A stretch of 64,000 nt of DNA from Streptomyces indicus (GCF_900100315.1 NZ_FNFF01000005.1:1-64000), one strand, 5' to 3'; shown: positions 16,692 to 24,959, numbered from the stretch's first letter. Numbers and translations are program-made. The notes: generated by a model not told the origin, from the sequence alone.

Positions 16692-18293
16692 GTGAGCACA
16701 AGGACAACAGCGGTGGCGCGAGCGGCGGCAGCCGCACTCAGCGGCCTCGTCGCCGGCTATGCCGCACTCGCCGTCGCCGAACTCCTCGCCGTCGCCCTGC
16801 GGCCCTCGACGGGTCCGGTCACGGCGGTCGGCGCGGCGGTCATCGACCGTACGCCGTCGGGGGTGAAGGACTGGGCCGTACGGACCTTCGGCACCGACGA
16901 CAAGCTGGTGCTGCAGGCAGGCATCCTCGCGTTCCTCGTCCTGTGTGCCGCGCTGCTGGGCATCCTCGCGCTGCGTACGCGGCGGCTCGCGGCCGGGTGT
17001 GTGGCCGCCTTCGGTGTACTCGGGGCGGGTATCGCGCTCTCCCGGCCCGACGCGGGCGGCCTGCTCGCCGCCCTGCCGTCCCTGGCGGGCGGGATCGCCG
17101 GGGCGGTCGTGCTGTACGTCCTCGCCGGGCAGTTGGCGTCCCCGGAGGCCGCGGAAGTCGGTGCCGCGGCCTCCGGGGACCTGCCCCGCCCGGACTCCGG
17201 GGACCTGCCCCGTAGAAGGTTCGTGTTGGCGACGGCGGGCGTGGCCGCGGGCGCGACCGGGGTGGGAGCCGCGGCCCGCGCGTTGGAGGCGGGCTCGACC
17301 GCAGCGGCCGAGGCGGGCCGTGCCACCGTCGAACTCCCCGCGCCCGCCTCGCCCGCGCCGCCGCTGCCGCGCGGAGTGGACCTGCGGGTCGAGGGCGTGG
17401 CCCCTTTCCGCACGGCCAACCGGGACTTCTACCGCGTCGACACCGCGCTCGACGTCCCGCGGATCGACCCGGGCTCCTGGCGTCTGAGGTTGCACGGCAA
17501 GGGAGTCGGCAACCCTCGCGTCCTGACGTTCCAGGACCTGTTGGGCCGTGCGCTCGTCGAGCGCGACATCACGCTGACGTGCGTCTCCAACGAAGTCGGC
17601 GGGCCCTATGTGGGCACGGCCCGCTGGCTCGGCGTACCCCTGGGAGCGCTGCTCGAGGAGGCAGGGGTACGGCCGCCGTCACGGGGCGGGCCCGCCGACC
17701 AGTTGGTGGCCCGCTCCGTGGACGGCATGACCGTCGGCAGCCCCGTGGAGACGGTCATGGACGGCCGCGACGCGATGCTCGCGGTCGGCATGAACGGTGA
17801 ACCGCTGCCGTTCGACCACGGCTTCCCCGTCCGGATGCTGGTGCCGGGACTCTACGGGTACGTCTCGGCCTGCAAGTGGATCGAGGACATCGAACTGACC
17901 ACGTTCGACGACTACGACGCGTACTGGGTCAAGCGGGACTGGGCGCGTGAGGCGCCGGTCAAGACCCAGTCGCGGATCGACACACCCAAGCCCTTCGCCC
18001 GTCCGGCCGCGGGCAGGGTCACCGTGGCCGGTGTGGCCTGGGCCCAGCACCGGGGCATCGACCGGGTCGAGGTGCGCGTCGACGAAGGCGCCTGGCAGCA
18101 GGCCGAGTTGGCGGCCGAGGGCTCCGTGGACACCTGGCGCCAATGGCGCTGGGACTGGGCCGCGACGCCCGGCTCCCACATCCTCCAGGTCCGCGCCACC
18201 GACGGCACGGGTGCCCTACAGACCGCCAAGCGCACACGCACGATCCCGGACGGTGCGTCCGGATGGCATTCGGTGGTGGTCAACGTGACCTGA
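16692..18293 (+). CDS. Membrane-anchored molybdopterin-dependent oxidoreductase (sulfite oxidase/YedY type)
   Basis: About 533 aa. Four or so N-terminal hydrophobic helices (residues 1-145) are followed by a twin-arginine-like PRRRFVLATAGVAAG, a linker and an extracytoplasmic oxidoreductase molybdopterin-binding domain. DITLTCVSNEVGG carries the Mo-ligating Cys, and GVPLGALLEEAGV, GMNGEPLPFDHGFPVRMLVPGLYG and CKWIEDIEL are further motifs. A C-terminal Ig-like dimerisation domain (about 430-530) resembles sulfite oxidase. GTG 16692 is preferred over ATG 16686 because the promoter's predicted start point falls on it, giving a leaderless mRNA. Linked to SigK/RskA by promoter sequence. Repair of oxidised envelope proteins or sulfite oxidation are possible roles. 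Confidence 0.88.
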   Translation: MSTRTTAVARAAAAALSGLVAGYAALAVAELLAVALRPSTGPVTAVGAAVIDRTPSGVKDWAVRTFGTDDKLVLQAGILAFLVLCAALLGILALRTRRLAAGCVAAFGVLGAGIALSRPDAGGLLAALPSLAGGIAGAVVLYVLAGQLASPEAAEVGAAASGDLPRPDSGDLPRRRFVLATAGVAAGATGVGAAARALEAGSTAAAEAGRATVELPAPASPAPPLPRGVDLRVEGVAPFRTANRDFYRVDTALDVPRIDPGSWRLRLHGKGVGNPRVLTFQDLLGRALVERDITLTCVSNEVGGPYVGTARWLGVPLGALLEEAGVRPPSRGGPADQLVARSVDGMTVGSPVETVMDGRDAMLAVGMNGEPLPFDHGFPVRMLVPGLYGYVSACKWIEDIELTTFDDYDAYWVKRDWAREAPVKTQSRIDTPKPFARPAAGRVTVAGVAWAQHRGIDRVEVRVDEGAWQQAELAAEGSVDTWRQWRWDWAATPGSHILQVRATDGTGALQTAKRTRTIPDGASGWHSVVVNVT

Positions 18294-18326
18294 CCCCCAA
18301 CGCGCCCCCGCACACCCCCAGTTGAC

Positions 18327-18346
18327 GGCTCGCTGCCCTGCGAGCC
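18327..18346 (+). other. Small hairpin in the oxidoreductase-fasciclin gap
   Basis: GGCTCGC and GCGAGCC form a perfect 7-bp stem with a TGCCCT loop, 20 nt before the lipoprotein start codon. It could protect the 3' end of the upstream mRNA or act as a weak attenuator. No T-run follows. Confidence 0.4.
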
Positions 18347-18365
18347 CACCCCAAGGAGAACCACC

Positions 18366-19010
18366 ATGAGCACCACCCTCCGTCTGCGCCGTATGACCGT
18401 CGCCGCCACCGCCGCTCTCGTCCTGCCGCTCGCCCTGGTCGCCTGCTCGGACGACAAGGGCAGCACCGACCAGGCCGCGGACAGGACCCCGGCCGCCACC
18501 AAGAGCGAGGAGAAGCCGTCGGCCGACCCGATGGCCGGACCGTTCGGGCCGGCCTGTGCCTCGGTGCCGAAGGACGGTGCCGGCAGCTTCGACGGCATGG
18601 CGAAGGACCCGGTCGCCACGGCCGCGTCCAACAACCCCGCCCTGTCCACGCTGGTCACCGCGGTGAAGAAGGCGGGCCTCGTCGACACCCTCAACAACGC
18701 CGAGAACATCACGGTGTTCGCCCCGACGAACGACGCGTTCGCGAAGATCCCGAAGGAGGACCTGGACAAGGTCCTCGCCGACAAGGACATGCTCACCAAG
18801 GTGCTCACGTACCACGTCGTGGGCCAGAAGCTCACGCCGCAGCAGCTGGAGAGCGGCACCTTCGAGACGCTGGAGAAGAGCACGCTCACCACGTCCGGCT
18901 CCGGTGAGGACTACACCGTCAACGACTCTTCCAAGGTCGTCTGCGGCAACGTGCCGACCGCCAACGCCACGGTGTACATCGTCGACACGGTCCTGATGCC
19001 CAAGATGTAG
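18366..19010 (+). CDS. Fasciclin-domain lipoprotein (MPT83-like)
   Basis: 214 aa. A signal sequence ends in lipobox LVAC (Cys at about residue 29), then a Ser/Thr/Lys linker and one fasciclin (FAS1) domain: NPALSTLVTAVKKAGLVDTL, ITVFAPTNDAFAKIP, LTYHVVGQKLTPQQL and NATVYIVDTVLMPKM. FAS1 proteins act in surface adhesion. AAGGAGAACCACC precedes the ATG. In mycobacteria, the FAS1 antigens MPT70/MPT83 are the main SigK targets, so finding one behind a SigK/RskA pair and a molybdo-oxidoreductase argues for one regulon. No SigK-like promoter lies directly before it, so it is probably read through from the oxidoreductase gene. Confidence 0.92.
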   Translation: MSTTLRLRRMTVAATAALVLPLALVACSDDKGSTDQAADRTPAATKSEEKPSADPMAGPFGPACASVPKDGAGSFDGMAKDPVATAASNNPALSTLVTAVKKAGLVDTLNNAENITVFAPTNDAFAKIPKEDLDKVLADKDMLTKVLTYHVVGQKLTPQQLESGTFETLEKSTLTTSGSGEDYTVNDSSKVVCGNVPTANATVYIVDTVLMPKM

Positions 19011-19043
19011 CGGGCGCCGGCGCACGTCGGACGGTGTGCGGGT

Positions 19044-19082
19044 GTGGGTGCGGGAAGGCCGCTGCGGTCTTCCCGCACCCAC
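19044..19082. terminator. Strong bidirectional terminator hairpin
   Basis: GTGGGTGCGGGAAG and CTTCCCGCACCCAC form a perfect 14-bp stem around an 11-nt loop, between the fasciclin stop (19010) and the convergent epimerase stop (19092). Confidence 0.8.
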
Positions 19083-19091
19083 GCTCCGCCG

Positions 19092-20102
19092 TCAGAGCGT
19101 GAAGCCCCGCGGGAACGGATCGCCAGGGTCGAGCAGGTACTGCCCCATCCCGGTGATCCAGGCCGAGCCGGTCACCGTGGGGATCTGGGCGGGCAGCCGG
19201 CCGACCGTGGTCTCCTCGACGAGTCGGCCGGTGAAGCGGGTGCCGAGCAGGGACTCGTTCACGAAGTCCCTGTCCAGGGGCAATTGGCCACGCGCGTGCA
19301 GCTGGGCCATGCGGGCGCTGGTGCCGGTGCCGCAGGGCGAGCGGTCGAACCAGCCGGGGTGGATGACCATCGCATGGCGTGCGTCGCTGCCGTCGCGGCC
19401 GGGTGCGACGAGCTGGACGTGCTTGCAGCCGGCGATGCCCGGGTCGGTGGGGTGCACGGGGCGGTTCTGTTCGTTGACGGCCTCCATGATGGCGAGGCCC
19501 GCCCGCAGCATCCGGTCCTTGGCGTCCGCGTCGCTGCGGTCGAAGGGGATGCCGAGGTCGGCGATCGGCAGGATGGCGTAGAAGTTCCCGCCGTACGCCA
19601 TGTCGTAGGTGACCGTGCCCAGGCCCGGGACCTTGACCTGGGCGTCCAGCTGGAGCGAGAACGAGGGGACGTTGCGGATCGTGACGGCGGCGGCCCGCCC
19701 GTCCGCCACGCGCACCTCGGCGGTCACGAGGCCGGCCGGGGTGTCCAGCCGCACCTTCGTGACCGGCTCCTCGACCTCGACCATGCCGGTCTCCACGAGC
19801 ACCGTCGCCACCCCGATGGTGCCGTGCCCGCACATCGGCAGCAGGCCGGAGACCTCGATGTACAGGACCCCGAAGTCGGCGTCGGGCCTGGTGGGCGGCT
19901 GCAGGATCGCACCGCTCATGGCGGCGTGCCCGCGCGGCTCGTTCACGAAGAACTCGCGGATGTGGTCGAGGTGTTCGGCGAAGTGGCTGCGGCGTTCGGC
20001 CATGGTCGCGCCGGGGATGACACCGATGCCGCCGGTGACGACGCGGGTGGGCATGCCCTCGGTGTGCGAGTCGACGGCGGTGTAGAGGCGGGAGGCGCGC
20101 AT
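19092..20102 (-). CDS. 4-hydroxyproline 2-epimerase (proline racemase family)
   Basis: 336 aa. The two catalytic cysteines of the proline racemase fold are present: MCGHGTIG (Cys91) and SPCGTGTSA (Cys257). Cys at both positions separates hydroxyproline/proline racemases from the Ser/Thr-containing 3-hydroxyproline dehydratases. It converts trans-4-hydroxy-L-proline to cis-4-hydroxy-D-proline in the cytoplasm. It begins one base after the stop of the aldolase-family gene and ends a run of five genes reading away from the XRE-cupin regulator. The neighbouring three-part dehydrogenase would use its product, so hydroxyproline rather than proline is the likely substrate. Confidence 0.93.
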   Translation of the reverse strand: MRASRLYTAVDSHTEGMPTRVVTGGIGVIPGATMAERRSHFAEHLDHIREFFVNEPRGHAAMSGAILQPPTRPDADFGVLYIEVSGLLPMCGHGTIGVATVLVETGMVEVEEPVTKVRLDTPAGLVTAEVRVADGRAAAVTIRNVPSFSLQLDAQVKVPGLGTVTYDMAYGGNFYAILPIADLGIPFDRSDADAKDRMLRAGLAIMEAVNEQNRPVHPTDPGIAGCKHVQLVAPGRDGSDARHAMVIHPGWFDRSPCGTGTSARMAQLHARGQLPLDRDFVNESLLGTRFTGRLVEETTVGRLPAQIPTVTGSAWITGMGQYLLDPGDPFPRGFTL

Positions 20103-20103
20103 G

Positions 20104-21153
20104 TCAGGTCTCCGTCGGCCGAGGGGCGGTCGGTTGGTCAGCGGTCGGGTGGTCAGCGGCCAGGTGGTCAGCGGTCGGGTGGTCAGCGGCCAGGTGGTCA
20201 GTGGCCAGGTGGTCGATGGCGCGTTTCATGTCGGCGTCCAGGGCGGCGAGTTGGTGGCCTGCGAGCGGTCCGCGCGGGGGGCGGCAGGGGCCGCCGTACC
20301 GTCCGACCAGGTCCATGCCGTGTTTGATGGCCTGTACGAACTCGGTGCGCGAGTCCCAGCGGAAGGCGCCGACGAGCGGTTCGTACAGCTCCCGGGCTTC
20401 GGGCACCCTGCCCGCCAGGGCGAGTTCGTAGAGGCGTACGGAGGCGGCGGGGAACACGTTGGGGAAGCCCGCGAACCAGCCGGTGGCGCCCATGAGCAGC
20501 GCTTCCAGGACCAGGTCGTCGGCGCCGGCGACGACGGTCAGCTCCGGGGCCTTCTCGCGGATCTCCAGGACGCGGCGTATGTCCCCGGAGAACTCCTTGA
20601 CCGCCACGATGTTGTCGATCTGCGCGAGTTCGGCGACGAGGTCCGGTGTCAGGTCGACCTTGGTGTCGAGCGGGTTGTTGTACGCCATCACCGGCAGGCC
20701 GACGGCCGCCACCTGCTCGAAGTGGTGGATGACCTCGGAGGCGTTCGCGCGGTACAGGGTCGGCGGCAGACACAGCACCCCGTGCGCGCCGTCCTCGGCG
20801 GCGCGTTCGGCCCAGGCGCGGGCCTGGTGCGCACCCACTCCGTGCACGCCGACCACTACGACCCCGTCCGCGCCGACGGCCTCGATCGCGGTCCGAGCCA
20901 CGGCCCTGCGCTCCTCGTCGGTGAGCGAGGAGTACTCGCCGAGCGAGCCGTTGGGGCCCACGCCGCGGCAGCCGTTGTCGATGAGCCACCGGCAGTGCTC
21001 CGCGTACCGGTCGAGGTCGACGCGCAGCCCCGCGGGGGCGCGCCGGTCCTCGGCGTACGGCAAGGCCGTCGCCACGATGACCCCGTCGAGCTTCTCCTGG
21101 CGCGTCGGTGCGGACACGGCCGGATCCGGTACCGAACTCCTCGTTGGACTCAT
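20104..21153 (-). CDS. DapA-family lyase, probable pyrroline-4-hydroxy-2-carboxylate deaminase
   Basis: 349 aa, TIM-barrel DHDPS/NAL superfamily. Seen: VGPNGSLGEYSSLTDEER, the Tyr in VMAYNNPLD (158) and the Schiff-base Lys in IVAVKEFSGD (186). In hydroxyproline operons this family deaminates 1-pyrroline-4-hydroxy-2-carboxylate to alpha-ketoglutarate semialdehyde. ATG 21153 follows GAGGAG. The last 36 residues or so are a low-complexity tail of five-residue repeats (DHLAA/DHPTA) encoded by 15-bp DNA repeats; relatives lack such a tail, so it is a recent add-on. A ketoglutarate-semialdehyde dehydrogenase gene is not in the window. Confidence 0.85.
   Translation of the reverse strand: MSPTRSSVPDPAVSAPTRQEKLDGVIVATALPYAEDRRAPAGLRVDLDRYAEHCRWLIDNGCRGVGPNGSLGEYSSLTDEERRAVARTAIEAVGADGVVVVGVHGVGAHQARAWAERAAEDGAHGVLCLPPTLYRANASEVIHHFEQVAAVGLPVMAYNNPLDTKVDLTPDLVAELAQIDNIVAVKEFSGDIRRVLEIREKAPELTVVAGADDLVLEALLMGATGWFAGFPNVFPAASVRLYELALAGRVPEARELYEPLVGAFRWDSRTEFVQAIKHGMDLVGRYGGPCRPPRGPLAGHQLAALDADMKRAIDHLATDHLAADHPTADHLAADHPTADQPTAPRPTET
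20136..20210. repeat. Five 15-bp tandem repeats in the lyase gene 3' end
   Basis: Five units of GGTCAGCGGTCGGGT or GGTCAGCGGCCAGGT, alternating, then a degenerate one. They encode the repeated acidic/His tail of the DapA-family protein. The unit's TCAGCGG resembles the sequence at gene stops seen in the window's other arrays. Confidence 0.9.
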
Positions 21154-21255
21154 CGCTGAACTCCTCGTACTCGTCGGGTCGTTGAGGGCAGGCAGTGGTC
21201 AGGCGACGCTCGCCCCGTCCGGAGCTTTGCGCGCTACTCCGGGCGTTCTTGCGCG

Positions 21256-22671
21256 CTACTCCGCTACCCGGGGCGGACCGGCCCCCGGCTCCCGGTGCGC
21301 GGAGGGCGACTCGGCCAGTTCGCCGAGGCGGATCGGGGCGGCGATCGGGCGGCGGGCGAAGGCGGCCGACTGACCGGGTTCGCCGGTGAGTTCGCCGGTG
21401 AGCTCCGCGACGACCCGGCCGCAGATACGGCCCTGGCAAAGACCGAGACCGGCGCGCGTGACGAGTTTCAGCGCCCGGCCGCCGTACGCCTCGCGTTCCC
21501 GGACGGCGTCCCGCAGCTCCCCGTAACGCACCTCCTCGCAGCGGCAGATGAGCGTGTCCTCGCGCAGCCGCCCGTGCCAGCCCGCACGGACCGGGTGCGC
21601 GGCGGCCAGTGCGGCGGCGAACCGGCGGCCGCGGCGGACCGCACGCAGGGCCCGTACGGGAGGGGCGGGCCGCGCGCCGAGCCGCCGGGCCGCGCTCGCG
21701 CCCGCCACCTCGCCCTCGGCGGCGGCCAGTTCGGCCCCGCCGATGCCGGTCAGCTCGCCCGCCGCCAGCACGCCGGGCACCGAGGTCTGCTGGGCGGAGT
21801 CGACGGTGACGAAGCCGCCGTCGAGTGCGCAGCCCGCCGCCACCGCCAGTTCCAGCTGGGGCGTGAACCCGTAGCCGATGCAGACGGCGTCGACGTCCAG
21901 GCGCCGTCTGCTGCCCGGCACCTCCGTCCAGTCGGGGCGGAGCCGGGTCGTCGTCACGGCTTCCACGCGGTCGGTGCCGTGCGCCGCGACCACGGCGCTG
22001 CGCGTTCGGTACGGGACGCGGTGCCGGGCCAACGCGGCGGTGTGGCCTGCCAGTTCACCGAGTTTACCGGCACCGGCCAGGAGCCCTGCGGGCCGTGCCA
22101 GCCAGCGCGCGGGGTTGCCCGCCTCCAGCACCGCGGCCACCTCCGCACCCACGGCGAGCAGCGAGCGTGCCACCGGCAGCAGGAACGGCCCGGTGCCGGC
22201 GAGGAGCACCCGCTCCCCCACCCGTACGCCCTGGCCCTTGGCCAGCGCCTGCGCGGCGCCCGCCGTGTACACGCCGGGCAGCTCCCAGCCGGGGAACGGC
22301 AGCACCTGGTCGTAGGCGCCGGTGGCCAGGACGAGGGCCGGGGTGTCGATGCTGCGGCCGGTTCTGCCGGGGGCGTCGGCGGGCCCGGTACGGAGGTGCA
22401 CGCGGTGTCCGCCGGGCACCGGTTCGAGCGCCCAGACGACGGACTCGGCCAAGTGCTCGACGCCCGGCGGCAGTCCGAACCGTTCCGTTCCCGCGCGGGA
22501 GTCCTGGCGGTGGTACTGCCCGCCGAGCTTGGCGCCCGCGTCGATCAGGACCACGTCGACACCCGCCTTCGCCGCCGCACGCGCGGCCGCCATCCCGGCG
22601 GGCCCGCCGCCGACCACGACCACGCGGCTCATGGCGTCGCGGGGCTCCGCGCCGCGGTGTGCGCGGCTCAC
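21256..22671 (-). CDS. D-hydroxyproline dehydrogenase, FAD subunit with BFD-like Fe-S domain
   Basis: 471 aa from GTG 22671, which overlaps the ferredoxin-subunit stop (GTGA) and has GGAG 8 nt upstream; ATG 22632 is a shorter option. Seen: N-terminal FAD motif VVVGGGPAGMAAARAAAKAG, a second dinucleotide fold (VLLAGTGPFLLPVARSLLAVGAEVAAVLE), GELTGIGGAELAAAEGE, and a C-terminal BFD-type cysteine set (CRCEE, LCQGRICGR). This matches the alpha subunit of heterotrimeric hydroxyproline/opine dehydrogenases (HcnB/LhpB type). It would pass electrons between the FAD beta subunit and the 2Fe-2S gamma subunit encoded upstream. Confidence 0.86.
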   Translation of the reverse strand: MSRAHRGAEPRDAMSRVVVVGGGPAGMAAARAAAKAGVDVVLIDAGAKLGGQYHRQDSRAGTERFGLPPGVEHLAESVVWALEPVPGGHRVHLRTGPADAPGRTGRSIDTPALVLATGAYDQVLPFPGWELPGVYTAGAAQALAKGQGVRVGERVLLAGTGPFLLPVARSLLAVGAEVAAVLEAGNPARWLARPAGLLAGAGKLGELAGHTAALARHRVPYRTRSAVVAAHGTDRVEAVTTTRLRPDWTEVPGSRRRLDVDAVCIGYGFTPQLELAVAAGCALDGGFVTVDSAQQTSVPGVLAAGELTGIGGAELAAAEGEVAGASAARRLGARPAPPVRALRAVRRGRRFAAALAAAHPVRAGWHGRLREDTLICRCEEVRYGELRDAVREREAYGGRALKLVTRAGLGLCQGRICGRVVAELTGELTGEPGQSAAFARRPIAAPIRLGELAESPSAHREPGAGPPRVAE

Positions 22672-22925
22672 GACGGCAGCTCCGCGCCATGCTGCATCCG
22701 GATGTCGTCCCCGTCCCGCACCAGGCGCTGACAAGCCCGTACGTCCGGGATGCCGTTGACCACCACCAGGCAGTCGAAGCAGACCCCGATCCCGCAGAAG
22801 ACGCCCCGCGGCCTGCCGCCTCCCCTGGTCGTACGCCAGGACACCATGCCCGCACCGAGCAGGACCCCGGCCACGGTCTGCCCCGGCACCGCCTCGTGCT
22901 CGCGGCCCTCGATCCGCACCTTCAC
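22668..22925 (-). CDS. D-hydroxyproline dehydrogenase, small 2Fe-2S subunit
   Basis: 85 aa. A single ferredoxin-like domain with the cluster cysteines FCGIGVCFDC (CxxxxCxxC) plus a later Cys in RACQ, and a VPGQTVAGVLLGAGMVSWR core. This is the gamma subunit type of HcnA/opine oxidase complexes. GTG 22925 follows GGGGAGG. It lies 22 nt after the beta-subunit gene and its stop overlaps the alpha-subunit start, giving the order beta-gamma-alpha and tight coupling. Confidence 0.88.
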   Translation of the reverse strand: MKVRIEGREHEAVPGQTVAGVLLGAGMVSWRTTRGGGRPRGVFCGIGVCFDCLVVVNGIPDVRACQRLVRDGDDIRMQHGAELPS

Positions 22926-22947
22926 GCGGGTACCTCCCCGAGTCCCC

Positions 22948-24183
22948 TCATGCGGCTGTCTCTCCGTCCGGGCCGGTGACGGCCGGACTGATGACGGCCG
23001 GACTGATGACGGCCTGGCTCATGACGGCCGGGCGGTCGGGCCGGAAGGGCGCCGGGTCCAGCTCGGGCGCCGCGCCCGTGAACAGGTCGGCGAGCAGCCG
23101 CCCGGTGGCCGCCGCCAGGCCGATGCCCGCGCCTTCGTGCCCGGTCGCGTGCCACAGCCCCGGCAGTCTCGGGTCCGCGCCGATCACCGGCAGATGGTCG
23201 GGCGCGTACGGGCGGAAGCCGCCGTACGCGCGCATCACCGGCACATCGGCCAGGACGGGGAAGAGGGCGACCGCCTTGCGGGCCAGCTCCCGCAGGACCT
23301 CGACGCGCACGGTCCCGTCGAAGCCGACCCGTTCGCGGCTGGACCCGATGAGCACGGTGCCCGCCCGCGTCGACTCGACCACCGTCGAGGTCTGGAGCTC
23401 GGCGTCACCGCTGGCGACCGCGCCCACGTAGTCGGCGTCGTAGACCTTGCGGCGCACGGTGTCCGGCGGCAGCGGCGCGGTCACGAGGATCATGCCGCGG
23501 CGCGGAAGCACCGTGACCGGCGCCCCGGCCGCGGCCGCGAAGGAACCGGCCCACGGGCCACAGCAGTTGACCACCGCACCGCAGGCGAGGCTGCCCCGGT
23601 CCGTGCGCACGCCGCCGACCCTGTCCCCGGCGTCCCGGACGACGCCCGTCACCGTCGTACCGGCGCGCACCTCGCCGCCGCGGGCGCGGACGGCGGCGAG
23701 CAGTGTGGTGGCCGCGAGCACAGGTTGCAGCTGGGCGTCCTCGGGATAGTGCACGGCCGCGGTTACCTGTCGGGTCAGATGGGGTTCGAGGTCGCGGGCG
23801 CGGGCGGGGTCGATCCGGTCCGCGCGGACCCCTGCGGTGCGCTGCGCGGCCGCGAACTCCGCGAGCGGCGCCACGGCTTCGGCAGTCGTCGCCACGACCA
23901 GGCCGCCCTTCGGGTCCCACTCCGTCTCGGCGGCGCGCGGACCGAGTTCCTCGCGCAGCGCGGCGAGCAGTCGGGGCCAGCGGCGGCGGGAGGCGCGGGC
24001 GAGGTCCAGTTCGGGGCCGGGCGCTTTGTCGGAGACCAGGACGTTGCCCTCGCCCGCCGCGGTGGTGCCGCTCGCGAGCGCGCCGCGTTCGAGGACCGTC
24101 ACCCGCAGGCCCGCGGCGCTCAGCGCCTCGGCGCAGGCCGCGCCGATGATGCCGGCCCCCACCACGACGACGTCGGGCGACAC
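22948..24183 (-). CDS. D-hydroxyproline dehydrogenase, DAO-type FAD subunit
   Basis: 411 aa, FAD-dependent D-amino-acid oxidase/glycine oxidase fold. Seen: N-terminal VVVVGAGIIGAACAEALSAAGLRVTVLERG, YPEDAQLQPVLAATTLLAA, and C-terminal YGGFRPYAPDHLPVIG with GHEGAGIGLAAATGRLLADL. It would be the catalytic beta subunit oxidising cis-4-hydroxy-D-proline to pyrroline-4-hydroxy-2-carboxylate. Start GTG 24183, after GGGGTGAGAG. The final 25 residues contain a repeat (AVISPAVISPAV) made by 15-bp DNA repeats. First structural gene after the XRE-cupin regulator. Confidence 0.86.
   Translation of the reverse strand: MSPDVVVVGAGIIGAACAEALSAAGLRVTVLERGALASGTTAAGEGNVLVSDKAPGPELDLARASRRRWPRLLAALREELGPRAAETEWDPKGGLVVATTAEAVAPLAEFAAAQRTAGVRADRIDPARARDLEPHLTRQVTAAVHYPEDAQLQPVLAATTLLAAVRARGGEVRAGTTVTGVVRDAGDRVGGVRTDRGSLACGAVVNCCGPWAGSFAAAAGAPVTVLPRRGMILVTAPLPPDTVRRKVYDADYVGAVASGDAELQTSTVVESTRAGTVLIGSSRERVGFDGTVRVEVLRELARKAVALFPVLADVPVMRAYGGFRPYAPDHLPVIGADPRLPGLWHATGHEGAGIGLAAATGRLLADLFTGAAPELDPAPFRPDRPAVMSQAVISPAVISPAVTGPDGETAA
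22977..23032. repeat. 15-bp tandem repeats at the dehydrogenase beta-subunit 3' end
   Basis: TGACGGCCGGACTGA twice in succession (22977-22991, 22992-23006), then a diverged unit and a partial one. They add the AVISP-type tail to the encoded protein. Confidence 0.85.
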
Positions 24184-24200
24184 CTCTCACCCCACTTCCG

Positions 24201-24214
24201 TTCAATTCAATGAA
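24201..24214. promoter_or_regulatory. Operator candidate between XRE regulator and dehydrogenase operon
   Basis: TTCAATTCAATGAA is an AT-rich island in the 63-nt gap. It contains the palindrome TTCAATGAA (24206-24214) and outer TTCA/TGAA arms. It is a plausible site for the XRE-cupin regulator or the -10 region of an internal promoter. Confidence 0.4.
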
Positions 24215-24246
24215 CGCCGCGAGAGTAGAAAGGAGTTGAGGGGCCG

Positions 24247-24870
24247 TCAACCCCCCGCGTCGTCGGCGCTGCGCGGCGCGGGCACCGCGCACGAGGCGCC
24301 GCGCGGGGGCGGACCCGCGTCCGCCGGGTACTCCAGCATGAGCACCGAGACGACGGGCCCGCCGGCCGTCTCGTACACGTGCGGCCGCCGCGCGTCGAAG
24401 CACACGTAGTCGCCGGGCCCCAGCTCGTACGGCGCCTCCGGGGGACCGACCCGGAGCTTTCCCGAGGTCACGACGACGTGTTCGCGGCCCGGGTGTCCCG
24501 CGGAGCGCTGCACCTCGCCCGGCCGCACCCGCTGGTCGAAGAGTTCGACCACCCGGTCGGTGAAGTCCATGCGGCGCAGCATCCGCAGGTCCACGGCGTT
24601 GCTGCTGAGCACCTCGAGCCCCGCGGAGCGCACCAGGACCACGTCCGGGTCCGTGCGCTCGGTCAGGAGCGAGGAGACGGGCACACCGAGGGCGTTCGAC
24701 AAACTGAACACCGTCTCGATCGTGGGGTTGCCCGTGCCCGACTCCAGCTGGGACAGCGTGCCCTTCGCGATGCCTGACGCGCGCGCGAGGCCGGACAGGG
24801 TCAGTCCGGCCTGTGCCCGCAGGGCCCGCAGATTCGCGCCAAGGACCCGGCCTGCCTGTTCCCGGACCAT
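24247..24870 (-). CDS. XRE-family regulator with C-terminal cupin domain
   Basis: 207 aa. The N-terminal HTH (LGANLRALRAQAGLTLSGLA, GIAKGTLSQLESGTGNPTIE, residues 9-62) is followed by a cupin sensor (VQRSAGHPGREHVVVTSGKL, PYELGPGDYVCFDARRPHVYE, about 110-180). Proteins of this design repress amino-acid or amine catabolic genes and are released by a ligand held in the cupin barrel. ATG 24870 follows GAGGAGG. It lies 63 nt upstream of, and in line with, the dehydrogenase-lyase-epimerase genes, so it is the probable hydroxyproline-responsive regulator of that operon. Confidence 0.88.
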   Translation of the reverse strand: MVREQAGRVLGANLRALRAQAGLTLSGLARASGIAKGTLSQLESGTGNPTIETVFSLSNALGVPVSSLLTERTDPDVVLVRSAGLEVLSSNAVDLRMLRRMDFTDRVVELFDQRVRPGEVQRSAGHPGREHVVVTSGKLRVGPPEAPYELGPGDYVCFDARRPHVYETAGGPVVSVLMLEYPADAGPPPRGASCAVPAPRSADDAGG

Positions 24871-24959
24871 CCGACCTCCTCGGCACACCGCGACGGAAGT
24901 GCTTCCGATCGTGCGACTCCCCGGAACCACTGGGCAGGGAGGGTACCTGGCCCCGACGG

